Both the position numbers and the translations under genes were made by a program. The notes under the pieces are model-generated. The model had not been told where the DNA came from. It ran no database searches and saw nothing but the letters and a program-made list of their open reading frames with translations. DNA of 64,000 bases. It comes from Choristoneura fumiferana. Taxonomy: Eukaryota; Arthropoda; Insecta; Lepidoptera; Tortricidae. Numbering within the stretch: position 1 is the first letter of the stretch; every line of letters starts with the position of its first letter. Below are positions 9,943 to 18,440 of the stretch, one piece after another. The stretch spans positions 5,032,907-5,096,906 of the forward strand of contig NC_133495.1 of assembly GCF_025370935.1 (NCBI RefSeq), given 5' to 3'.

Positions 9943-10037
9943 TATACGATACGATTTTAGACTTTTTCGAGTTTCGGCTTCCATCGTGTTTTCTGCCAGT
10001 AGCGCTTTATTAACCGATATTTATATTTCAATTTCAG

Positions 10038-10184
10038 TGATCGCAGCCCTTCATACGAACTACATAGACAACGTGATACTAGCTTACAACCCGGACGTGC
10101 CTCACAAGGACGATGAGGGGAAAAAAGAGGACACCCTCAATTACTCTAACAAAGCATCTCCTATTTCTCTCGGCAGTAACGTAG
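10038..10184 (+). CDS. GCLM: GCLM internal exon A
   Basis: The acceptor is TTTCAATTTCAG at 10037 and the donor GTAAGT starts at 10185. The exon is 147 nt and starts and ends in phase 1. It encodes the conserved LHTNYIDNVILAYNPD segment, then a hydrophilic charged stretch (HKDDEGKKEDTLNYSN) that looks like a variable loop. The alternative donor GTAGGT at 10181 would break the frame with the next exon. Confidence 0.9.
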
Positions 10185-13183
10185 GTAAGTCATTAGATAA
10201 TAAATATGTTATGGGCTAGCTAATCATTACCCGCGGCTTCGTGTAAACCGTTTTTTTTTTCTTAGCCTTTATGTGTGTATCACTGACATTCTTGATCTCC
10301 GCATTCCCCTATCCAGAATCACATCCGGCCACACACTCAGTTCTGCCGTCCAGGTTATCTCGCCATCTACGCCTTGGCCTACCTTGCCGTCGGTGGCCGT
10401 CGAGTGGCACGTTGCTGTGCGCCCATCTTTGAGGGTGCATCCGGCGGATATACCCGGCCCAATCGCATTTAAGGCTATTGCTACTATTGACATGACCCTA
10501 TGTTTTTCTTTTTTTCATAAGTTATTTATTAAGAGAGATATTACCTTCAAAAACCTAAAAAAAAATACAGTTTCCGCTGTGTTCAAACTTCCAGAATAGT
10601 ACATTGTGTCTTAAGGGCGGTAAATAAGGAATTACGAACGAGAGTCTATTAGAAGCCCGAAGTCGAAGACTGAGGGCTTTAATGAGTCGATGTTCGTAAT
10701 TATAGTACCGCCCCTGCGACATACAATGTTTTTCATCACATTTGCGAGTAAAATTTTATATTTGTAAAAGTAAAAATTTAATTCTTCCAAATATTGGCGA
10801 TACCTCAGGCTGTGCTCTTGGCAGCGCCGCCCTCTGCCTCCCTTCCCTCAGCATGCGCCGCAACGTGCGTTTGCATGTAGACCATGTAGTCCTGCAGCAG
10901 CGCGCGCAGCGCCACCAGTACGGGCACTGACTCATTGACCGCCCTTGGGCTTCATGACAACAAAATGAGTACGGGCAATAACTCATTTACCGACCACGGG
11001 TTTCATGTCAAGCACATTAAGGTCGAGGGTTTTATTTGAGGGATTGCAACCAAGGTAGCCTGCATGTTACGACACTGTTTACGAGCAAGTGCGATGAAAA
11101 ATAAATTTGAATAGATTATATGAAAAAAAAATGAAAACATAGGAACACGGCCAAAGCCTTTTATTTTAATTTTTAATTAAAGAATTAGTTAAATAGGTAG
11201 GTCAAGTTTCGAAAAAGAAGTCAGGGGACTAGGAAACGTTGATTTTATGTACTTTTAATAGGTATTTTCGGTCCAAGCTGCAGCTGCCTCTATCGCGCTC
11301 TGCTCGCGGTTGTTCGGGCACTGCGCGACAGCAATAAATTTTACAAATACCTATTTTTCAATTCTGTCGCCCTTAGAGTTTCCTCTTAATAACTTTCCAG
11401 GTAAGATATCAACGTCGGAAGTGGATGCGGACAACGAAGCGGACGCGCGCAAGTGCGAAGCTATGCTTCCGGGAATTAAAGTGTTGTGGGCGGTGCTAGA
11501 AGAATATGTTAAGAACGGTGAGCTTACTAAATTTGATCATGGTTTAAAACTGCTAAGCCCAGAGGCCTTCGAACACACTTGGAATCACAATTGTTTTCAC
11601 CACTTCTTTCTGTCGCACGGTATAAGACGAGGTTAGAAAGAAATGGCGAATGCGATCGCAAACGTCAGCACCTTAGACAATACGGCCACAGTTTAGATCT
11701 GCAATAATAATCGTGCAAGTTGCATTATATTGCGAGCTGTAAAGGGAACGATTACGAAATGGTTAATCGAGCGCCGCAATGTAATGCAACTTGAACTTGT
11801 ATGGTATAAGTAGCTAACTAATTAATTACCCTACCATCTTCCAGGTCAAGTGAACCAGCTGGGCGTGGCGGACGTCGGCGGCGGCTGCCTGTACAAGCTC
11901 CACGCGTGGGCTAAGGTCAAGCCGGCCATCGCTCAGATCAACTTAGCGTCTTGCTGCGTCGTGCCGCCGTCGCTGCACGCCTTCTGTCGCGCCAACGACG
12001 TTCAGTTGCTCACGCACGCTGACCCACCAGGTAACTATAGTTTCATCGACAATGACAGTTAAGTAAGACTTCCAGCGCCATCTCGTAGCAACGAAGTAAG
12101 CAATATGACTAGTTACTTTGATGTCTCTTTCCGTCGTCACACTCACCGTGTAATTATGTTGTTTTAAAGCATGCTGCACGCTCACGTCGCTCACCGCGTA
12201 AAACAATGTTTGATAATTAGATTATCTGATGCGAAATTGATATGCGCCAGTCGCATTGCGTTTAACGCAGCGTTTATCGTATGAACAACCGAGCGCTTTA
12301 CAACTGGCATTGAAAAGTAGCCAAGACTACAGCGCCATCTAGTAACAACAAATTAAAGGCAACGAAACTGTAGTATAGCGGGCTACTCACACACGGTCTT
12401 TAGTTTTACTTTCTTTTGTGTCGTTCTGCCGTCACTACACGCCTTCTGTCACGCCAATGACGTAGCATTAATTTCGACGATAGTGTTTCTGTGACAGACT
12501 ATTTGGCGATAGTATTGCGAGGTCCGTTTGTTTTTTTACGTCTGCGTCACATTTGCGATTGGTTAAAAGACTAAATGAGTCATTCGCAAGCAAAATCGTA
12601 CCGTCAAACGGATTTCTTGATACTAACGCCATCTAGCGATATTTCGCCTGTCAAGAAACTCATACATAAGAATACAGCGCCATCTAGTAGCAACTAAATA
12701 AAGGCTCCTAGTTAACCTCGTGTCTTTTTGCGTTGCCTCGCTATCACTATAAGCCAGCGGTTCTTAACCTTTTCGGCTGGCGGTGGCGACCCAAAGTGTA
12801 AATATATTTGTAGCCCGCGACCCTAAAATACCGCTAAAATTGATGTCAACGTAAGATATTAAAACAGAACAAATATTGTTTACCGCATGCTTTAAACAAA
12901 GAATTCCGGTGACCCATCCCAAAACCGCCCGCGAACCCGATTACCTAGCGCGATTTCTTACAAACAATGATTAAAAATCCTGGTCACGGCAACAACTTTA
13001 ACATCCGTTTTTTTTTTTTCAGATCTACTCTCCCTAGCAGCTGTGAAGACCCTTTCAGACGCAGGCGTCGGTTGCAATAACCTAGATTGGTGTGCGAGGT
13101 ACCAAGTACACATAAAGTGTAGGGGCGTGCTAGCGCTAAAAGGCTACGTGTGTAAGGCCACGCTGGGCAAAGAGGTTAAATAG
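10038..13183 (+). CDS. GCLM: GCLM, glutamate-cysteine ligase modifier subunit (3' four exons; N-terminus not found)
   Basis: GCLM binds the catalytic subunit GCLC in the cytosol. It lowers the Km for glutamate and relieves glutathione feedback in the first step of glutathione synthesis. Exons 10038-10184, 11401-11517, 11845-12030 and 13023-13183 join in frame through GT/AG introns and give about 202 residues ending at TAG 13181-13183. Family hallmarks seen: IDNVILAYNPD in the first exon, QINLASCCVVPPSLHAFC and VQLLTHADPP in the third, and the C-terminal block IKCRGVLALKGYVC. These match animal GCLM (INLASCC.PP, LLTH.DP, SRG...KGY), a protein with an aldo-keto-reductase-like fold. Vertebrate GCLM is about 274 residues, so roughly the first quarter to third (including the TGN.LNW region) is missing. 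I could not find it between 1 and 10037. It may lie upstream of the window, in a short exon I missed, or in the gap at 2023-2277. Codon use is GC-richer than the flanks. Confidence 0.93.
10601..10729. mobile_element. MITE in GCLM intron (ACATTGTGTC...AAGGGCGGTA ends)
   Basis: ACATTGT, TAAGGGCGGTA and GGAATTACGAAC at the left pair with GTTCGTAATT, TACCGCCCC and ACAATGT at the right. About 129 bp with imperfect arms of about 40 nt. Confidence 0.6.
10805..10926 (-). CDS. Coding-like terminal exon, antisense inside a GCLM intron; unrecognised
   Basis: On the minus strand a GC-rich frame reads VPVLVALRALLQDYMVYMQT, continues HVAAHAEGREAEGGAAKSTA and stops at TGA 10807-10805. A possible acceptor TGAGTCAG lies just before it (10928-10927). 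Other AGs are present a little upstream, before an in-frame TGA at about 10950. The amphipathic helix-like start, the alanine/glutamate-rich tail and a GC content far above the surroundings all look coding. I do not recognise the family. It could be a last exon of a gene nested in the intron, a fragment of a processed pseudogene, or chance. Confidence 0.35.
10919..11010. repeat. Short tandem duplication
   Basis: TACGGGCACTGACTCATTGA followed by CCGCCCTTGGGCTTCATGACA is repeated about 53 bp later as TACGGGCAATAACTCATTTA and CCGACCACGGGTTTCATGTCA. The pair starts at the edge of the antisense coding-like stretch and may include its splice acceptor. Confidence 0.55.
11401..11517 (+). CDS. GCLM: GCLM internal exon B
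   Basis: The acceptor is AACTTTCCAG at 11400 and the donor is AACG|GTGAGC after 11517. The exon is 117 nt, phase 1 at both ends. It encodes an acidic linker (TSEVDADNEADARK) and then the helix-like segment LPGIKVLWAVLEEYVKN, which corresponds to the LQPYWEELENLVQS region of vertebrate GCLM. The genomic reading frame runs on past the donor to 11636, but that tail belongs to a dispersed repeat and not to the protein. Confidence 0.88.
11585..11695. repeat. Dispersed repeat in GCLM intron, second copy at 51190-51300
   Basis: CACCACTTCTTTCTGTCGCA, CGGTATAAGACGAGG, AACGTCAGCACCTTAGACAA and TACGGCC recur in the same order and orientation at 51190-51300, with about one mismatch in ten. The repeat begins within the intron just after a GCLM donor. 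Confidence 0.65.
11709..11799. mobile_element. Small foldback in GCLM intron
   Basis: GCAAGTTGCATTATATTGCG pairs with CGCAATGTAATGCAACTTG at the other end. About 90 bp. Confidence 0.5.
11845..12030 (+). CDS. GCLM: GCLM internal exon C (core conserved block)
   Basis: The acceptor is CATCTTCCAG at 11844 and the donor CCAG|GTAACT follows 12030. The exon is 186 nt, phase 1 at both ends. It holds the best family match: VNQLGVADVGGGCLYKLHAW, then QINLASCCVVPPSLHAFC and LLTHADPP. In vertebrates the equivalent is IGTSDLD, L.QWAQVKP, QVNLASCC and LLTHNDP. This exon makes the gene identification secure. Confidence 0.95.
12492..12652. mobile_element. Foldback MITE remnant, same family as 14084-14275
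   Basis: GGCGATAGTATTGCGAGGTC is followed by CGTTTG, then TTTGCGATTGGTTAAAAGAC and a right end ACTAACGCCATCTAGCGATA ending TTTCGCCTGTC. The left terminus has decayed. It lies in the last GCLM intron. CAGCGCCATCTAGTA(A/G)CAAC phrases nearby (12330 and 12675) are related debris. Confidence 0.65.
12751..12965. mobile_element. hAT-like MITE fragment
   Basis: CCAGCGGTTCTTAACCTTTT followed by GGCGACCCAAAGTG resembles the terminal inverted repeat and adjacent GCGACCC motif of hAT-superfamily MITEs (CAG.GGTTCTCAACC). Further in, ATTTGTAGCCCGCGACCCTA and GTGACCCATCCCAAAACC continue the theme. No matching right end was seen. Confidence 0.5.
13023..13183 (+). CDS. GCLM: GCLM terminal coding exon
   Basis: A polypyrimidine tract (CCGTTTTTTTTTTTTCAG) ends at 13022. 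The exon starts in phase 1 and encodes DLLSLAAVKTLSDAG, then NLDWCARYQVHIKCRGVL and a short basic tail KATLGKEVK before TAG at 13181-13183. Vertebrate GCLM ends the same way, with SRGIIKSKGY close to the C-terminus, so the 3' end of the gene is complete. Confidence 0.93.
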
Positions 13184-13198
13184 GTTTCATGGTCCGTA

Positions 13199-13204
13199 AA
13201 ATAA
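13199..13204 (+). promoter_or_regulatory. AATAAA polyadenylation signal, candidate for GCLM
   Basis: AATAAA lies only about 15 nt past the GCLM stop codon and runs into a short A tract. A 3' UTR this short is possible but unusual. Other AT-rich candidates follow within a few hundred bases, so the main poly(A) site is uncertain. Confidence 0.4.
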
Positions 13205-14083
13205 AAAAAAAAACTGACCAAATCGACTTATGGGTAAATGTAATAGACGAATATAACTTAAAATACAGGCAGGTAAATAGTTCTTTAAAGGGTAACTTTT
13301 TCATAAATATTTCAAATGGCGCTGTAAAATCTTCAGTAGTAACAAGTTGTATATAAGCCATGTAAGATTCAGTTATTTCAGCGCCATCTATAATAACTGC
13401 TTTTGAACTATTGCCTCTAAAATTATGTACTTACTAGGTCCGTGATTGGTGACGTGTCTGCCTTAAAAATATATCTATAGTCTGCGGTATCTTTGCAATA
13501 GAAACTACGCAAAAAGGTCACAGAATTCCAGCAGACGTACAAAAATAACACATAAGAAACATTCCTTGCTGTCACATCGTTTTTGCAAGTATAATAAAGC
13601 ATTCTCACACTACCCAATCCGATATTGGATCCGATATTGATCAGAAAATCTGAATGGGTTGGACATCTAGCGGCGTCTGACACCATCATCGGATAACTCG
13701 AAAACGCTCGTAAATTTTAGATAAAAAGCCTACAAACGTAACCCCTTCACTGTGTTTAGTTCTATCCTAAGGGGCTAGCGTTTCGGCTGCGCAATGAACA
13801 GAAAATACACTCACCGCGTCCCCAGAGAGTGATGGAATATCATACGCGTCGTCCAGAATCATGAAGGCATTTTTTTCTGCGAATCCAACCGTCAAAATAA
13901 AAACTTAAGGCAGACAGCGTGCAGCGTAGACAAATTGTGATATGACAGATTCTGGTGTTGGTTGTGTTTGAATTTAAAATGATGCAAGAATCCTAGTTAT
14001 TAATTTGCAACGGTTAACTTAAAGTGAACCACGTTTTAGCTGATCTAAGTTCCAAATATCATGGAAGGATTAGATTAGATAGA
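13205..14083. other. Downstream of GCLM; no gene seen
   Basis: AT-rich sequence with a CAGCGCCATCTA phrase (13379) and a small palindrome (ATCCGATATTGGATCCGATATT about 13617). No coding or RNA gene is supported. Confidence 0.4.
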
Positions 14084-14275
14084 ATGAGGGTTTTTGGACA
14101 GGCGAAATATCGCTAGATGGCGTAGTATCGTGAGCAGGACCGTTTGACATTTGCGTCGCGCTCGTGATTCGTTAAACAACTAAATGAGCCAATCGCAAGC
14201 AAGACCGAAACGTCAAACGGACCTCACTATACTAACGCCATCTAGCGATATTCGCCTGTCGAAAACCCCTCATTT
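14084..14275. mobile_element. Intact foldback MITE (GACAGGCGAAATATCGCTAG)
   Basis: The left arm ATGAGGGTTTTTGGACAGGC continues as GAAATATCGCTAGATGGCG. The right arm reads CGCCATCTAGCGATATTCGC, then CTGTCGAAAACCCCTCAT. The arms pair along about 70 nt around a loop containing AACAACTAAATGAGCC. It is the best reference for the interrupted copy at 7685-8593. Confidence 0.75.
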
Positions 14276-14547
14276 TACGCTTATTTTCTAGAGTACTTTA
14301 CAAATAATCTGGTTGAGAGATTTACAAAGATGGATAACTGTTTGTTGTCAATTGATAAAAATGTTTGCCTTTTCTCAAACTCATTGGGAATTTAGATTGG
14401 CTAATACGGGGCCTAAGCATTTGAATAAGGCTTATTAGGTGCATTAATGTGATTAGTTATGAATTGATAAAAAAACATTTATAAGGAAACCTGTTTCCAA
14501 ATTTGAAAGACGTAGCATTTTACAGGGAGAACTAAACAAAGTTTACA

Positions 14548-14680
14548 GACACCTGCGTTAATATCTGCCACAGCGGAGCGTACAAAAATATCTGAGACGT
14601 CCTACAGGCCGTAGAAATAGAGTCGTATCAGATATTTATGCGGGCTTCGTTGTGACAGATATTGGTGCTGGTGACTGTAC
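14548..14680. mobile_element. MITE, ACAGTCACCAGC family, copy 1
   Basis: TTAATATCTGCCACAGCGGA is followed by GCGTACAAAAATATCTGAGA, then AGAGTCGTATCAGATATTTA and GATATTGGTGCTGGTGACTG. The two halves are imperfect inverted repeats. Other copies lie at 16181, 28704, 36540, 53201 and 59063. Confidence 0.75.
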
Positions 14681-14699
14681 GTGTACGTACACAGTGGTA

Positions 14700-15127
14700 T
14701 AAAGGATACAAACATACTTCTTTATTCGAGTTTGTGTGACAAATCAACTGAATCTTGACTCTATGATCCATAGGGATTGATCACAAAAAAAAGCGGGATT
14801 AGTGTGCAAGTTAAATGGCACTGTTTAGTCTTCTCGGTAAAAAGCTAAGTCTTGATAAAAAAAGTGACCTAGTAAACATTAGTATGCATTTTAATTATTT
14901 GTACTTAGCATTTATAGGGATTCTAATTTTACTTAGAAATGTAAATCTCACTTAAAATGAATTCTTCACTTTTTACTATTATTTTTATTATATTTTGAAT
15001 TTGAATAATTATGACGAATTTACATCTCGCTTAAACAGGTTTAGTGACCTTTTGACAGTATTTAAATAGCAACATTCCTAGTTACTTTGAATGGTTTGAG
15101 TGCAATACAAACTTGTAATGCCCTACA
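14700..15127. other. AT-rich stretch, nothing recognised
   Basis: No splice-bounded coding, tRNA or clear inverted repeat was seen. Confidence 0.3.
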
Positions 15128-15380
15128 TGTTGGGCCAACGTCCACCAGCCTGTGTAAAATATACATAGTGCTAGTGCTCAATCTAACAGTCAAACAAACT
15201 GAGTCATGTACCAGGTTAGGATCTTTGTGCTACTAATGTCATGTTGACATCCTACACTTTTGTCAAGTAAATCATAGTGAAATTGATTATAAAAAGGTTC
15301 CACCCTGGTACTCGTACATGAATGAATCAGTTTGTTCAACTGTACCTATCGTGTACCCTGATTGGTCCACGTTGGCCTAT
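15128..15380. mobile_element. Foldback element (TTGGGCCAACGTCCA ends)
   Basis: TTGGGCCAACGTCCA pairs with GTCCACGTTGGCCTA. Further in, AAACTGAGTCATGTACCAGG pairs with CCCTGGTACTCGTACATGAA and TCAGTTTGTT. A piece of the same element (GATGTCAACATGACACTAGT, AAAGGTTCCACCCTGGTACA) recurs inverted or rearranged at 35490-35555. Confidence 0.6.
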
Positions 15381-15946
15381 CATTTAAAATCGTATTGAGC
15401 ATTATGTGAATGAAAAATGGAAAAATGCTTACTTTCTCAATTTATTTATAAAATTTCGTCTACCGAAATATCATTTATTCGGCTTCTATGTCAGTAGACA
15501 ACGGTGCCATAAGATACTATCAATGTCTAAAATTTATACTTAGATACAAAATATTATTGATATGTGTTCTAAAATTGATATAAATTTACTTCTTATAATT
15601 AAATTGTTATAGCACTCAATATACAAACACTCGTTAACATGTAGAATAAATACATGAACTTATTTTTAAATATTATTAAGTAAGATAAAATATAAACATG
15701 TTTAAATTAAAGTATAAAATATATTTATTAAACAACAATATGCATTTTTTTTTGCACTGAGCACTTAACCTTTTTTGCTTGTAATTCATTTCTGGGTTCG
15801 CAAATCCGGAAAGTAAAGTGTAGTGAACAATTTTGAACCTCAGTTTTAGACCTATTATTTCATGCGAATAGTGCAGGGTAATTATTTCAAAAATACAGGT
15901 TATCTGTTTGCAAAGTTGTACCTAATCTACGATAAAATAAACTAAA

Positions 15947-16145
15947 AACTTGGTGGTGGTGATAGCTGGATTTGTGTGTGATCTTGATGTGTGGAGGTGG
16001 AGAAGCTGCATGAACACGCATTTGTTGCATAGACTTAGCTATCATAAGGTCGCTGTTGAGCAAAGTATTGTTTTTAGGTCATTTGATATGGACCTCCGCA
16101 AAGTAACGCCTGATTCAATAAATCATTTGGTGATAACAGTTCTAT
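15947..16145 (+). repeat. Fragment of the CTCCGCAAAGTAACGCC repeat family
   Basis: GGTGGTGGTGATAG, GTGGAGGTGGAGAAGCTGCA, TTAGCTATCATAAGGTCGC and GACCTCCGCAAAGTAACGCC match the right arm of the foldback at 62826-63260. Other pieces lie at 22705, 36270 and 51698. Confidence 0.65.
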
Positions 16146-16180
16146 GATTTTGTACCAAAAGCATTGTGAAGTATATTGCA

Positions 16181-16314
16181 GTACAGTCACCAGCACCGAT
16201 ATCTGATACAACAAGCGTGCATAAATATCTGATACGGCTCTATTTCTAGGGCCGGAAAGACGTGTCAGATATTTTTGCACGCTCCGCTGTGGCAGATATT
16301 AATGCTGGTGACTA
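16181..16314. mobile_element. MITE, ACAGTCACCAGC family, copy 2
   Basis: GTACAGTCACCAGCACCGAT at the left and GATATTAATGCTGGTGACT at the right are inverted, and the arms pair through AGCGTGCATAAATATCTGAT / TCAGATATTTTTGCACGCT. It is inverted relative to copy 1. Confidence 0.75.
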
Positions 16315-16388
16315 CCTACCTGCTACCAATGCTAAGAGGGCAGTGGCCCCCACTTTTGACCACAAAAGCGACTATACTTGAAACGTTT

Positions 16389-16641
16389 AGGTAATTAACT
16401 AAATGTAAACAAACGTCAGCTGTCACATTTAGTACATTCAAGGATTTTATACATTTTACTTATCTATCATTGTATCTAATATAAAACTAGGCTAGTGCAG
16501 GTATTTCAATACAGAAATACACTAGTCTAGTTTGTATTAGATATAATGATAGATATGATAGACTGTTTAGATTGTTCAATGGGGAAATTTAAATATTTAA
16601 GGCACCAATTGCTTTGTTTACATTTAGTTAAATACCTATCC
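16389..16641. mobile_element. Long foldback element
   Basis: Inner arms TATCTATCATTGTATCTAAT, AAAACTAGGCTAGTG and CACTAGTCTAGTTTGTATTA, GATATAATGATAGATA pair around a short loop. Outer arms TAGGTAATTAACTAAATGTA, AACAAA and TTTGTTTACATTTAGTTAAA, TACCTA also pair. About 250 bp. Confidence 0.7.
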
Positions 16642-16766
16642 AAACTAAGTATAGTTAAATTAGTCATACAAGTACCTATTGTAGTTTAGGGTCACGATAA
16701 CACATACCAGGAGTCAGTATGCAGTCTGCATATTTTGCAAACAAATCCCCATCAGGCCCTAAGTAA

Positions 16767-16893
16767 ATATACTACGAAGTGCAAAATTCGAACTTCGAAT
16801 CTTGCCGTCCCGCTGAAGCTTATATTGTTTAATACGAGAGTGAGAGGAACAGTACGATACGAGCTTCGATTTTCAAATTTCGTATTAGCCCCA
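16767..16893. mobile_element. Foldback MITE (GGGCTACTACGAA family), diverged copy
   Basis: ATACTACGAAGTGCAAAATT, then CGAACTTCGAATCTTGCC, TAATACGAGAGTGAGAGGAA, CAGTACGATACGAGCTTCGA and TTTCGTATTAGCCCC. Same order as 7259-7377 and 37010-37141. Confidence 0.6.
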
Positions 16894-17069
16894 CAGAAGC
16901 TTAGTTATTTCGATTACTCATAAGCTAAGCACGTGGCCATGTCATTCGTGGTAACAAGGCGTCACGAGCAAGCGAAAGGGCGCTATCGTTGCATCGGGAA
17001 AGCGAGAGTGCGGTGACAGACGCGTGCCGAACCGAACTGTACCGACAGCAGCGAAATGAATAACAGAGT

Positions 17070-17260
17070 CACCATCAGCCGTAAGATGTCTACTGCTGAA
17101 CAAAGAACTCCCCTTAGAACGCCACTATGAACGACAACTCGTCACTTGCATCCACCGGTTGCCCGTAACTTTTACGATGTCGTCAGTCTCAGTCCTCCTA
17201 GTGGGAGGCCTATCAACGGTTCGTCTTCCAGTTCGTGGTAGCCACTCGGCGGCGAACGGT
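17070..17260 (-). mobile_element. RTE-like 3' fragment
   Basis: On the minus strand it reads TGGCGTTCTAAGGGGAGTTC, then TTTGTTCAGCAGTAGACATC, which matches the end of the copy at 27125-27180. Upstream of that are the GNRWM and GRP-R-type codons of the C-terminal region. Frames are broken. Confidence 0.65.
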
Positions 17261-17321
17261 TATAACATTAATAACAGAATAGTTTATTAGAATGTTAAGA
17301 ATGAATTAATGTTAGAAGCTT

Positions 17322-17468
17322 TGTCACCGACATAGCCAAGCGAATTAGCTCGTTGATGGTAATGCCCGCCCATTACCTTCAACGAGCTAATTCGTTTATG
17401 GCTATGTCAGACCATATAGCACGGAGAACAGATGGCTGTTGGGGCCGAAAAGTTTTCGGCGCTACTAA
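17322..17468 (+). mobile_element. RTE-like remnant interrupted by a hairpin
   Basis: GTCACCGACATAGCCAAGCG opens like other RTE copies (26925). It then runs into a near-perfect hairpin: GCGAATTAGCTCGTTGATGG / CCTTCAACGAGCTAATTCG, arms about 37 nt with loop CCCGC. RTE-like sequence resumes at AGCACGGAGAACAGATGGCT, then GTTGGGGCCGAAAAG. It is head-to-head with the fragment at 17070-17260. Confidence 0.55.
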
Positions 17469-17479
17469 TCTTAGCTGGG

Positions 17480-18340
17480 TGCGTATGTAGTCACATAATT
17501 TTTGAAATTCATAATGTACGAGTAGGTAATGTTTGCAGAGAAAAGATAATGTAGTGAATGTTTGTCATAGTTTTTGCTAGTCATATTTTTTCCCGAGGAA
17601 ACCGTAAATGTATTAGAATTTATTAAATGGTCATTCTAAGTAGGTACAGGTTTGTTTTATAAAAATTTTGAACAATTTTTCGTTACATTGCCACGTCTTC
17701 TAATAAGTCTAGTGTGTTTTTTTTAGGATGTAGGCTATCTTATCGCACTATTTTAATTTACTCCTACTAATAATTGTGTCTGTACCTGTTTTTGGCCAAT
17801 AAAGAGAAACAAAAAATTATAGGTACCTAGGTAGGTAATAATGAATTGATGACAAATATATTACATTTTACATAAGGTACATAATATAAGGTATATAATA
17901 AGGTAGGTAATATGAACCTGTCTTAGCTAGCTGTCAAAATTGTTGGTATAGCTAGATTATCAAAGTCGAAGCGAAGTTAGTCTGAAGGTGCACTCAGAAG
18001 GAATTTTTCGAAATTCTCACAGGAGAATTAGCCCATTTTTATTTTACTACGTGAGAAATCTTCAAATTGCTGGACAGCGACATAGCAAAGTTAAGCCAAA
18101 AGTTTCATCATAAAAATCCGCCATCTTGTTTTTCTAACCCTACAAACGGGTGCCGCACGCGTGCGCAGATCTCGCCGAAATTGTCTCCGCTCAATTTCCC
18201 GCGACTTTCCATGCGCTCGCGCAACTTCGGTAATTCGATTACACAAGACTGTAAAAATTGGAGTTACATTTAATTGTATTATTGTTCGGAGTTACACATA
18301 TATGTTGGTTAAGTTTCGTCCGGTGTCTGTTGTACTTGTT
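17480..18340. other. No gene seen; AT-rich with one GC-richer patch
   Basis: ATA(A)GGTA-type short repeats occur at 17870-17910. A GC-richer patch at 18115-18235 (GCCGCACGCGTGCGCAGATC, CATGCGCTCGCGCAACTTCG) is open in two frames but has no family match. Confidence 0.3.
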
Positions 18341-18440
18341 TATAAGGTTCCGCACCCAGAGGGTTCTATTAGCAACCCTATTACCATCCAATTTTCGCTG
18401 TCCGTTTGTCCGTCTGTCACACACAGGACTGTATATAATT

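Noticed and set aside
11518..11636. Open frame continuing past the GCLM exon at 11401-11517
   Set aside because: A consensus donor sits at 11518, the conserved protein continues in the next exon, and the extension overlaps a dispersed repeat also found at 51190.
18067..18240. Open frame in the GC-richer patch
   Set aside because: No family motif, no splice sites in good context, and several frames are open at once because the patch is GC-rich.
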